Origin: Eubacteriales bacterium | Lineage (GTDB): Bacteria; Bacillota; Clostridia; Lachnospirales; Lachnospiraceae | Reading direction: 5' to 3' | DNA: 64,000 bases | Assembly (NCBI GenBank): GCA_030536575.1 | Contig: JAUNPS010000006.1 | Coordinates: forward strand, 1-64,000 | In this document: positions 40,545-48,477 of the stretch, one piece after another | How positions within the stretch are numbered: the first letter of the stretch is position 1 | Layout of the letters: every line of letters starts with the position of its first letter | The notes under the pieces: model-generated | What the model saw: the letters and a program-made list of their open reading frames with translations, nothing else | Told to the model about the DNA's origin: nothing | Database searches by the model: none | Translations under genes and position numbers: made by a program

Positions 40545-42635
40545 TTATTCCTCGTTCGTATTCACCTTGCTCGCACGCTCCTGCACCTGCTTCTCCTGAA
40601 TATCCGAAGGCGCCTGCTCATACCGCGCAAACTCATAAGAGAACTCCCCGCTTCCGCCCGTCATCGACCGCAGCGTCGTCGAATACCCATACAGCTCCAT
40701 CGTCGGGATATCCGCCTCAATAATCTGATTTCCCTTGTGATCCGGATTCATCCCCAGCACACGGCCGCGGCGCTTATTCAGATCGCCCATCACATCGCCC
40801 GTATACTTATCGGCAACCGTCACCTTCAGCGAAGAAATCGGCTCTAACAGCACCGGAGAAGCTTCCATGAAGCCCTTCTTAAACGCCTGGATCGCAGCCG
40901 TCTTAAACGCCATTTCCGAGGAGTCTACCGGATGATACGATCCATCGTACAGAATCGCTTTCACACCCACAACCGGATACGCCGCCAGCGGGCCTCTCTG
41001 CACCGAATCCTGGATTCCCTTTTCCACTGCCGGGAAATAGTTCTTCGGCACCGCGCCGCCTACCACTTCCTGGGCGAACTCATACGGAGTCTCCAGATCG
41101 CCGGAGGGCTCGAAACGCATCTTAACATGGCCGTACTGTCCGTGTCCGCCGGACTGTTTCTTATACTTCGCTTCCACATCGGATTTCTTCCGGATCGTCT
41201 CACGGAAGGCTACCTGCGGTTTCTCCAGAACCATCTCTACTTTATACTTTGCGAGAAGCTTACTCTGGATGATATCCAGGTGCTGGTCGCCCATACCGTA
41301 AAGGAGCGTCTGGCGGTTTTCCGCGTCATTTACCACTTTCATGGTCAGATCTTCATGGGACATCTTCTGAAGGGCCTGTGCAATCTTATCTTCTTCGCCT
41401 TTATTCTTGGCGGAATATTTCTTGTATGTATACGGCGTAGAAACGTCGATCTTCGCATACTGGATCGGGTGGGCCTTCAGGGAAAGGGTATTTCCCGTCC
41501 GGGCATGGCTCAGTTTTCCGATGGCGCCGATATCGCCGGCGTGCAGTTCAGGAACTTCCACGGGCTTGCTGCCTTCGAATACATACAGCTTACTGATGCG
41601 CTCTTCCACGTCTTTGTCAATGTTATAAAGGCTGTCGTCGTTCTTAATAACGCCGGAGCATACCTTGATCAGCGAATATTTTCCGATGAACGGGTCTACA
41701 ATGGTCTTGAAGATCTGGGCGGATTTCGCTTTCGAGAAATCGTAATCGGCTTCGAAGACTTCATTCGTCTTCGTATCGATGCCGGCTTTCTTTCTCTTAT
41801 CCGGGCTTGGGAAATACTGAACGATATCGTCCAGCAGGTTCGCTGCGCCTTTTAACTGTACGCTGGAACCAAGGGTTACCGGAACCATGCTGCAGTCGCC
41901 CACATTCGCGGTCAGGGCCATCAGAATTTCCGGAATGGAGAATTCTTCTCCGCCAAAGTAACGGTCCATAAACTCCTCACTGGTCTCCGCAACGGACTCC
42001 AGAAGGATCTCGCGGTATTTCTCCATGTATTCCATGCAGTAATCCGGGATGGGGCACTCCACTTTCTGGCCTTTTCCAATCCAGCGGCGGCCTTCCTGCT
42101 TCACGATGTTCGCGTAGCCCACAAACTCTTCGTTCTCACGGATCGGCAGATGGATCGGGGCAATCTTCTTGCCGTACAGCTCAGTCAGGTCTTCCACGAC
42201 TTTCCGGAAGCTGGCATTATCCACGTCCATGTCGGAAACGTAGAACATCCGGGGCAGTTTATACTTTTCGCAGAGTTCCCAGGCTTTCTGGGTGCCGACT
42301 TCCACGCCGTTCTTACCGGATACGACGATCACCGCCGCGTCCGCGGCTGCGGCTGCTTCTTCGGTCTCGCCGACGAAATCGAAATAGCCCGGTGTATCCA
42401 GAACATTCACTTTCACATCGCCCCAGATGATCGGAACCATCGTGGTGCTGATGGAAAACTTTCTCTTAATTTCTTCTTTATCATAATCGCTGATCGTATT
42501 TCCCTCTGAAACGCTTCCCAGCCGGCTGGTAATGCCGCCTAAATATGCCATCGCTTCCACAAGACTGGTCTTGCCTGCGCCGCCGTGACCTAAGAGCACG
42601 ACGTTTCGAATTCTGTCCGTTGTGTAAACTTTCAT
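40545..42635 (-). CDS. Elongation factor G-like translational GTPase (EF-G paralogue)
   Basis: A 696-aa protein with EF-G domain order. The P-loop is GHGGAGKTSLVEA (near residue 17). Switch II is DTPGYFDFVGE, where canonical EF-G has DTPGH, so the catalytic His is Tyr. The G4 motif is SDMD rather than NKMD. Domains II to V include GHGQYGHVKMRFEP, VVGGAVPKNYFPAVEKGI and GEFSYEFARYEQAP. It resembles the EF-G II/FusA2 class, some members of which lack ribosome-dependent GTPase activity. Start at ATG 42635 behind GGAGG. It is not next to ribosomal protein genes, so it is not the main fusA. Confidence 0.88.
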   Translation of the reverse strand: MKVYTTDRIRNVVLLGHGGAGKTSLVEAMAYLGGITSRLGSVSEGNTISDYDKEEIKRKFSISTTMVPIIWGDVKVNVLDTPGYFDFVGETEEAAAAADAAVIVVSGKNGVEVGTQKAWELCEKYKLPRMFYVSDMDVDNASFRKVVEDLTELYGKKIAPIHLPIRENEEFVGYANIVKQEGRRWIGKGQKVECPIPDYCMEYMEKYREILLESVAETSEEFMDRYFGGEEFSIPEILMALTANVGDCSMVPVTLGSSVQLKGAANLLDDIVQYFPSPDKRKKAGIDTKTNEVFEADYDFSKAKSAQIFKTIVDPFIGKYSLIKVCSGVIKNDDSLYNIDKDVEERISKLYVFEGSKPVEVPELHAGDIGAIGKLSHARTGNTLSLKAHPIQYAKIDVSTPYTYKKYSAKNKGEEDKIAQALQKMSHEDLTMKVVNDAENRQTLLYGMGDQHLDIIQSKLLAKYKVEMVLEKPQVAFRETIRKKSDVEAKYKKQSGGHGQYGHVKMRFEPSGDLETPYEFAQEVVGGAVPKNYFPAVEKGIQDSVQRGPLAAYPVVGVKAILYDGSYHPVDSSEMAFKTAAIQAFKKGFMEASPVLLEPISSLKVTVADKYTGDVMGDLNKRRGRVLGMNPDHKGNQIIEADIPTMELYGYSTTLRSMTGGSGEFSYEFARYEQAPSDIQEKQVQERASKVNTNEE

Positions 42636-42679
42636 AGGATATTCCTCCAATACTCGTTATAATATTTTGCCATGGATAT

Positions 42680-42708
42680 ATTTTACTAAAACTTACAGGA
42701 AATTTCAA
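42680..42708 (-). promoter_or_regulatory. Promoter of the EF-G paralogue
   Basis: On the minus strand TTGAAA, 17-nt spacer, TAAAAT; about 45 nt upstream of the start. Confidence 0.75.
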
Positions 42709-42766
42709 CCTTTTTATTCATATTTAACAACTTTATTTCCGACCCCCAAAAAAGCCCTTTTCACTC

Positions 42767-42816
42767 GCACTTTAAAGTGCCAAAGCATTGACTTTTCCCC
42801 GGTTCGATAGTACAAT
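42767..42816 (+). promoter_or_regulatory. aroF promoter with an upstream perfect palindrome
   Basis: TTGACT (42788-42793), 17-nt spacer, TACAAT (42811-42816). The perfect 14-bp palindrome GCACTTTAAAGTGC (42767-42780) ends seven bases before the -35 and is a candidate operator or activator site. Confidence 0.7.
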
Positions 42817-42853
42817 GAAGTGCAGACAAAAGAACGAAAACGAGGTTAAAACT

Positions 42854-43870
42854 ATGATTATTGTAATGAAACCCCATGCCTCCCAGTCCTCCATCGACAA
42901 CGTGGTCGAACTGGTCAAATCAAGCGGCCTGACGCCCCACTTATCCCAGGGCGAAGAAGTCACTATCATCGGCATTGTAGGCGACAAATCAAAGCTCTCC
43001 AACCGGAACCTGGAAATTGCCCCCGAAGTGGACAAAATCGTCCAGGTCACCGAAAGCTATAAATTAACCAATAAAAAATTCCACCCCTATCCTTCCGTGA
43101 TCCCGGTGGGAAAGACCGAGATCGGCCCCTATAACCTCACCATCATGGCCGGTCCCTGTGCCATCGAATCCGAAGCCCAGCTTCTGACCATCGCCCACGC
43201 CGTCAAAAAAGCCGGGGCCACGATCCTGCGCGGCGGCGCTTACAAGCCCCGCACCTCCCCCTATTCCTTCCAGGGCCTGGAGGAAGAAGGCCTACGCTAC
43301 ATGAAAAAAGCCAAAGAAGAGACCGGGCTTGCCACCATCTGTGAAGTCATCAGCGAAGAATCCCTGGAAGCCGCCGTAAAATACGTAGACATGGTGCAGA
43401 TCGGCGCGCGGAACATGCAGAACTTCCAGCTTCTGCGGGAAGTGGGCCGCTCCGGCCTTCCGGTCCTCTTAAAACGCGGTATGGCCGCCACCATCGACGA
43501 ATGGCTGAACGCCGCCGAATACATCATGGCCGAAGGGAACCACAACATCGTCCTGTGCGAGCGCGGCATCCGCACCTACGAGACCGCCACCCGGAACACC
43601 CTGGACATCAGCGCCGTTCCCGTCCTGAAGGCGAAAACCCACCTTCCGGTCATCGTAGACCCCAGCCATGCCACCGGCGTGCGCGCCTACGTCAAGCCCC
43701 TGTCCAAATGCGCCATCGCCGCCGGAGCCGACGGCCTGATGGTGGAAGTCCACAATAACCCGGCCTGCGCCCTCTCAGACGGCCCCCAGTCCCTGACCTG
43801 CGAGCAGTTCGAAGACCTCTGCCAGGAGCTTGCTTCCTACGCCCAGTTAGAGCGGAGGACCTTCCGATGA
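42854..43870 (+). CDS. aroF: 3-deoxy-7-phosphoheptulonate synthase (DAHP synthase, AroA-I beta type)
   Basis: Catalyses the first step of the shikimate pathway, joining phosphoenolpyruvate and erythrose 4-phosphate. The 338-aa product has the N-terminal ferredoxin-like domain ([21 protein letters not shown]) found in the Thermotoga-type enzyme. The barrel has [47 protein letters not shown] and [11 protein letters not shown] 42854 follows GAGG; the frame upstream contains the promoter. The N-terminal domain suggests allosteric control by tyrosine or phenylalanine. First gene of the aroF-tyrA-aroA operon; 4-nt overlap with tyrA. Confidence 0.95.
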   Translation: MIIVMKPHASQSSIDNVVELVKSSGLTPHLSQGEEVTIIGIVGDKSKLSNRNLEIAPEVDKIVQVTESYKLTNKKFHPYPSVIPVGKTEIGPYNLTIMAGPCAIESEAQLLTIAHAVKKAGATILRGGAYKPRTSPYSFQGLEEEGLRYMKKAKEETGLATICEVISEESLEAAVKYVDMVQIGARNMQNFQLLREVGRSGLPVLLKRGMAATIDEWLNAAEYIMAEGNHNIVLCERGIRTYETATRNTLDISAVPVLKAKTHLPVIVDPSHATGVRAYVKPLSKCAIAAGADGLMVEVHNNPACALSDGPQSLTCEQFEDLCQELASYAQLERRTFR

Positions 43871-44961
43871 GCGGCCTGTGCGTTGGCTTTGTGGGCCTGG
43901 GACTGATCGGCGGCTCCATTGCCAGGGCTTTAAAATACTATTACCCGGATACCCGGATACTCGCCCACACCCGCAGCCAGAGCACCCTGGACTACGCCCT
44001 GAAAGAGGGCATCATTGACGAGGCCTGCGCCATCGGCCCCGCCTTTTCCGCCTGCGACTACATTTTCCTTTGTGCGCCCGTGGAGAATAACCTTGCCTAC
44101 CTGCCGGCCTTAAAGCCCTTCTTAAAAGAAGACGCGATCCTGACCGACGTCGGCAGCACGAAAACCGATATCCACGAAAAAGCGCAGGAATGCGGCCTGG
44201 AACCCTGGTTCATCGGCGGCCACCCCATGGCCGGTTCCGAGAAAAGCGGCATCCGCAGCTCGAAGCGGATCCTTCTGGAAAACGCTTATTACATTCTGAC
44301 CCCCTCCCCCGGCATTGCCCCGGAAAAAGTGGCCCGCTACGAAGAACTCGTCCGCTCCTTAAAGGCCCTCCCGATGATCCTCACCTGCCAGGAACACGAC
44401 TATGCCACGGCCGGCATCAGCCACCTGCCCCACATCATCGCGTCTTCCCTGGTGAACCTGGTGCGGGATTCGGACTCCGAAAAGCAGACCATGAAGACCC
44501 TGGCCGCCGGAGGCTTTAAGGATATCACACGCATTGCCTCCTCCTCCCCGGAGATGTGGGAGCAGATCTGCGCCACGAACCGGGAAAATATCATCGAGAT
44601 CCTGGACGAGTACATCAACAGCCTCATTGAGACGAAAATCGCCCTGGCCGAGCACGACGACGCGGCCATCCACAGCCTGTTTGCCGATTCCAGGGAATAC
44701 CGCAATTCCATCCCGGACGGCGCCAAAGGCTCCCTTCCGAAAGTATGGAGCCTCTACTGCGACATGGTTGACGAGGCCGGCGGCATCGCAGCCCTGGCTA
44801 CGATCCTGGCCACAAACGGCATCAGCATCAAAAACATCGGCATCGTCCACAACCGCCAGTTCGAAGAAGCGGTTCTCTACGTGGAATTCTACGAAGAAAG
44901 CGCATTGAAAAAAGCCGCCGAACTGCTGCGGAAATACCGCTACGTCATTTACGAACATTAA
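43867..44961 (+). CDS. tyrA: Prephenate dehydrogenase with C-terminal ACT domain
   Basis: Oxidatively decarboxylates prephenate to 4-hydroxyphenylpyruvate for tyrosine synthesis. The 364-aa product starts with a Rossmann fold, VGFVGLGLIGGSIARAL. It has LTDVGSTKTDI, the active-site region WFIGGHPMAGSEKSGI, ISHLPHIIASSLVNL and MWEQICATNRENI. A C-terminal ACT domain (about 295-364, GGIAALATILATNGISIKNIGI) is expected to bind tyrosine for feedback control. ATGA overlap with aroF and 13 nt before aroA show one operon. Confidence 0.95.
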   Translation: MSGLCVGFVGLGLIGGSIARALKYYYPDTRILAHTRSQSTLDYALKEGIIDEACAIGPAFSACDYIFLCAPVENNLAYLPALKPFLKEDAILTDVGSTKTDIHEKAQECGLEPWFIGGHPMAGSEKSGIRSSKRILLENAYYILTPSPGIAPEKVARYEELVRSLKALPMILTCQEHDYATAGISHLPHIIASSLVNLVRDSDSEKQTMKTLAAGGFKDITRIASSSPEMWEQICATNRENIIEILDEYINSLIETKIALAEHDDAAIHSLFADSREYRNSIPDGAKGSLPKVWSLYCDMVDEAGGIAALATILATNGISIKNIGIVHNRQFEEAVLYVEFYEESALKKAAELLRKYRYVIYEH

Positions 44962-44974
44962 AAGGGAGAAACCT

Positions 44975-46249
44975 ATGAAATTTACAAAATCCACGCCGCT
45001 TAAAGGCGAAGTCGCCATTCCCGGCGACAAATCCATTTCCCACCGTGCCGTGATGTTCGGCGCCCTCGCCGAAGGCCTGACCGAAGTCACGAATTTTCTC
45101 CACGGCGCGGACTGCCTCTCCACCATCGCCTGTTTCCGCCAGATGGGGATTTCCATCGAAGAGACAGCGGACACTATCCTGATTCACGGGAAGGGGCTCC
45201 ACGGCCTTTTGGCCCCCGCAGACACCCTGGACACCGGAAACAGCGGCACCACCACCCGCCTGATTTCCGGCATCCTCGCAGGCCAGACCTTCGAAAGCGT
45301 CTTAAACGGCGACGCCTCCATCCAGAAGCGTCCCATGAAACGCATTATGACTCCCCTCTCCATGATGGGAGCCAGGATCGAGAGCCTGCGCGGGAATGAC
45401 TGCGCCCCCTTAAAGATCACCGGCGCGCCCCTGCACGGCGTCCGCTACCAGTCGCCCGTGGCCTCCGCCCAGGTAAAATCCGCCGTCCTGCTGGCCGGTC
45501 TTTACGCGGAGGGGGAAACCAGCGTTACCGAACCGGCCGTTTCCCGGAACCACACGGAGATCATGCTGCATTCCTTTGGCGCGGACGTGCGCACTTGCGG
45601 AAATACCGCTTCCATCCTTCCAAACCCCCGGCTGACCGGCCAGAAAATCGAAGTTCCCGGCGATATTTCCTCTGCCGCCTACTTCCTTGCTGCCGCGCTG
45701 ATCGTGCCCGGTTCCGAAGTTCTGATTAAAAATGTGGGGATCAATCCCACCCGCGACGGCATCCTGCGCGTCTGCCGGGAAATGGGCGCTTCCATCACGT
45801 TTCTGAACAAAAAAGAAGGCCAGGGCGAACCCGCCTGTGACCTCCTTGTAAAATCTTCGGATTTAAAAGCCGTCTCCATCGGCGGTTCCCTCATCCCGAC
45901 CCTGATCGACGAGCTTCCGGTGATCGCCGTCCTCGCCTGCTTCGCTTCGGGAACCACAGTCATCCGGGACGCGGCGGAGCTGAAAGTCAAGGAATCGAAC
46001 CGCATCGACACCGTTGTGGAGAACTTAAAAGCCATGGGGGCCCACGTACAGGCCACCGACGACGGGATGATCATCGAAGGCGGCCATCCCCTTCACGGGG
46101 CCGTGATCGACAGCCATCTGGATCACCGCATCGCCATGTCCTTTGCGGTGGCCGCGCTGGCCGCCGAGGGCGAAACGGAAATCCTGGACGCCGACTGCGT
46201 CCGGATCAGCTATCCGGATTTTTATCAGGATCTTGCGCGCCTTTCGTGA
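44975..46249 (+). CDS. aroA: 3-phosphoshikimate 1-carboxyvinyltransferase (EPSP synthase)
   Basis: Sixth step of the shikimate pathway: transfer of enolpyruvyl from PEP to shikimate 3-phosphate. The 424-aa product has the two-domain EPSP fold with VAIPGDKSISHRAVMFGALAEG, DTGNSGTTTRLISGILAGQ, PVASAQVKSAVLLAGLYA, DISSAAYFLAAALIVPGS, LIPTLIDELPVIAVLACF and LDHRIAMSFAVAALAAEG. The TGNSGTT loop (Gly followed by Asn, Ser, Gly) is near class II rather than class I. GGGAGA precedes the ATG. The last 44 bases overlap the 3' end of the opposite-strand thioesterase gene. Confidence 0.95.
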   Translation: MKFTKSTPLKGEVAIPGDKSISHRAVMFGALAEGLTEVTNFLHGADCLSTIACFRQMGISIEETADTILIHGKGLHGLLAPADTLDTGNSGTTTRLISGILAGQTFESVLNGDASIQKRPMKRIMTPLSMMGARIESLRGNDCAPLKITGAPLHGVRYQSPVASAQVKSAVLLAGLYAEGETSVTEPAVSRNHTEIMLHSFGADVRTCGNTASILPNPRLTGQKIEVPGDISSAAYFLAAALIVPGSEVLIKNVGINPTRDGILRVCREMGASITFLNKKEGQGEPACDLLVKSSDLKAVSIGGSLIPTLIDELPVIAVLACFASGTTVIRDAAELKVKESNRIDTVVENLKAMGAHVQATDDGMIIEGGHPLHGAVIDSHLDHRIAMSFAVAALAAEGETEILDADCVRISYPDFYQDLARLS

Positions 46250-46673
46250 CCGGCTCGGTCTGCGCGCTTTCCAGCTTCCGGAAATAGTCATAGAACTCCG
46301 GTTTGGCATACTTTAAAGAGATCAGGTGTCCCTCCGCATCCAGAAAGGCGTGCTTCGTCCTTCCCTGGCACCGGAGGACGCCTGTTTTTTTATCCACTAC
46401 ATCATAGATAATCTCCAGCACCGCGCCGTTAAACTTCTTGATTTTCGGCCGGATCAGTACCGTTTCCCCGAAGCGCACCATGGAACGATAGGAGGCCTGC
46501 GCCTCCACCACCGGGATGATCACTCCCTGGGTTTCCATTTTTTCGTAGCCGAACCCTGTGCTTTCCATCATCGCCATCCGGGCTTCCTCAAACCAGCGGA
46601 TGTAATTCGAATGATGGACGATCTGCATCTGATCCGTCTCATAATACTGCACCTTATGTTCATATTCAAACAT
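46206..46673 (-). CDS. Acyl-CoA thioesterase, YbgC/4-hydroxybenzoyl-CoA hot-dog family
   Basis: A 155-aa single hot-dog domain with the family active-site block YYETDQMQIVHHSNYIRWFEEARM (Asp14 and the following His). Likely hydrolyses short acyl- or hydroxyacyl-CoA; the substrate is not deducible. The C-terminal tail after about residue 137 is low in conservation and is encoded by DNA overlapping the end of aroA on the other strand. Confidence 0.88.
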   Translation of the reverse strand: MFEYEHKVQYYETDQMQIVHHSNYIRWFEEARMAMMESTGFGYEKMETQGVIIPVVEAQASYRSMVRFGETVLIRPKIKKFNGAVLEIIYDVVDKKTGVLRCQGRTKHAFLDAEGHLISLKYAKPEFYDYFRKLESAQTEPVTKGAQDPDKNPDS

Positions 46674-46738
46674 CTTTACCGTCCCCTTTCTTCGTATCGA
46701 AAATCCCGGCGGCAGTTTTCCCGCCGTTTGCCTGGCGC

Positions 46739-48079
46739 TTACATATTTTCAACGATCTTCGCATTCGGATAAATCCGCTCCATCCGCTCATTCGGGAAAT
46801 GCTCATCCAGGAATTCGTTCAGCTCCTGAATCTGCGGATTCGTGCTCTGCGTCCCTTCCGTATTCCGCTCCGTATAGCGGGACAGCGCCAGCGCGGAAAC
46901 CGCACAGTCAAAGATCATGAATACAATCAAAATCCAGCAGAGCGTTTTCCCGACCTTCGGCTTCATCTTCTCGATCATCCGCGATAAAAACGGATACACA
47001 ATCCGGAACCACACCACAGCCGCTATTCCCCAGAAAAAGCAGAACAACAGATTAATCCTGCCTCCCAGGTTAAAGGTAAACCCGCTGTAATCCCAGAAAA
47101 TTGTTCCAAACACCATCTCCAGCACAACGCTGCAAGTGTACTCGAACACACCGCCCAGAAGCGTCCCCGCTATGAACAAATAGCTGTCGCTTTTATCCTT
47201 ATAGCGGTACAGGATCCAGGTAATCAGCATCACGCCAAGCCCCCAGACGATGCTGAACGGCCCGTAGACCACGCTGCTGCGGCTCATCAGCCTTCCGGTG
47301 GTGATCCAGCAGAAGATCGTCTCCACAATGTCTCCGATAAACGATCCCAGGAAAAACAGGTACGCCAGCTTATAAAAGCTGCACCCTTCCGCAAAAACTC
47401 CGGTCTTTTCCTTCTTTTTCGCCGCATCCGAAGCAAGCGCCTCCGGATTTAAGTTCGGGAACGCCCGCTCCATCCGCTTCTGGATGTGGCGGGTGATGAA
47501 ATTTTCCAGGATTTTCGACGTTTCCTTGATATTTTCCGTCAAATCCGAAACCGGCTGAAGCTTCTTCTGCATCCCCCAGATCGCCAGCGCCGTTCCCACC
47601 GTATCCAGTGCCAGGAGGATCAGCATCGCCCAGGCCAGGATCACCTGCAGGGCCTCCGGAATCAGATCCACCAGATTTTTCAGGAACGGATTTACGAACT
47701 GAACCAGGAGGATCGCAAAAATTCCCCAGACAATCGAGTATTTCAGGCAAATATAGCCGTCAAAATTAAACTTCTCTTTGGAGTAATCCCACCATTTCCG
47801 ATGAAAAATCTTTTCCAGAAGGGCTCCGGTGAAAAACTCCACCAGCGAAGCGATCAGACTCCCGAACAGGAACAGCATAAACCAGTTTCCTTTCAATTCA
47901 TTCAGAAAAATGGCAAATAAAACCGCTCCCGTTCCGTAAATAGGGCACAGGGGCGCGGCGACAAATCCCCGGTTGACGAACTTCCGTTTCTGGACCGCGG
48001 CCGCGCACACTTCCCCGCACCAGCCAGCGAACGAGTAAATCAGATAAAACCAGACCAGTTCATAAAATGTATATTCCAT
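46739..48079 (-). CDS. CmpB-like (PF06541, ABC_trans_CmpB) putative permease
   Basis: A 446-aa polytopic membrane protein with about nine to ten hydrophobic segments. It contains two copies of the CmpB-type unit: WFYLIYSFAGWCGEVCAAA..FVNRGFVAAPLCPIYGTGAVLFA near the start and YLFFLGSFIGDIVETIFC...RSSVVYGPFSIVWGLGVMLI in the second half. Both have the Glu after a Gly-rich turn and a [LP]xYGxG-like motif. The linker between them (about 165-235) is helical and charged. Function is unknown; it is annotated as a permease only by domain name. It has its own promoter. Confidence 0.75.
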   Translation of the reverse strand: MEYTFYELVWFYLIYSFAGWCGEVCAAAVQKRKFVNRGFVAAPLCPIYGTGAVLFAIFLNELKGNWFMLFLFGSLIASLVEFFTGALLEKIFHRKWWDYSKEKFNFDGYICLKYSIVWGIFAILLVQFVNPFLKNLVDLIPEALQVILAWAMLILLALDTVGTALAIWGMQKKLQPVSDLTENIKETSKILENFITRHIQKRMERAFPNLNPEALASDAAKKKEKTGVFAEGCSFYKLAYLFFLGSFIGDIVETIFCWITTGRLMSRSSVVYGPFSIVWGLGVMLITWILYRYKDKSDSYLFIAGTLLGGVFEYTCSVVLEMVFGTIFWDYSGFTFNLGGRINLLFCFFWGIAAVVWFRIVYPFLSRMIEKMKPKVGKTLCWILIVFMIFDCAVSALALSRYTERNTEGTQSTNPQIQELNEFLDEHFPNERMERIYPNAKIVENM

Positions 48080-48115
48080 CTTTTCCCCTTTCTTTCGACA
48101 ACATTCTGCCCCCTT

Positions 48116-48144
48116 ACTCTATCATATCCGGCAAAAAAATACAA
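48116..48144 (-). promoter_or_regulatory. Promoter of the CmpB-like gene
   Basis: On the minus strand TTGTAT, 17-nt spacer, TAGAGT with TG at the extended -10 position. Confidence 0.65.
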
Positions 48145-48152
48145 CTATAACG

Positions 48153-48184
48153 CAAAAATCCCCTGAAGCCGCCGCCTCAGGGGG
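48153..48184 (-). terminator. Terminator of the GH1 operon, displaced by repeat copy B
   Basis: On the minus strand CCCCTGAGG ... CTTCAGGGG followed by ATTTTTG. The left arm also occurs at the GH1 stop codon (48476-48484). The element therefore appears to have entered this stem, with the duplicated target restoring the hairpin about 300 bp away from the gene end. Confidence 0.7.
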
Positions 48185-48477
48185 ATACAGTTCACACCTA
48201 TGCCAGCCTTCTGGAACTTCCCTGTCATCTATATACAGTTACCGGGAAGTCGGAAATCTTCCGGGGACGTGTTTCGAGGGGCGCATTTAGGAAGAGTCGA
48301 AATCGCCCCTTACTAAGACTTAGGCGCGAAGGCTCTCCTGAGCGTCTTAGTCGCAGTTAGGGGAAGTTTGACGATGACGTTGCCCCGTTCCCCGGAAGGT
48401 TTTCGACAGCACGGTGACGTTCGATCATACCACAGTGGTTAAAAACTAGAAAGGCTGGCGATGTGTGAACTGTAACC
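48183..48477 (-). repeat. Structured inverted-repeat element, copy B (MITE-like)
   Basis: A 295-bp element, opposite in orientation to copy A and about 88% identical by eye. Terminal inverted repeats GGATACAGTTCACAC (left) and GGTTACAGTTCACAC (right end, reverse-complemented) match at 14 of 15. It is flanked by the perfect 6-bp duplication TCAGGG (48177-48182 and 48478-48483); the repeat can be read as 9 bp (CCTCAGGGG) if the ends are set differently. The internal stems seen in copy A are conserved and here fully Watson-Crick (ACTAAGAC/GTCTTAGT; GGGGCG/CGCCCC). The element starts directly after the GH1 stop codon. No coding capacity. Confidence 0.9.
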
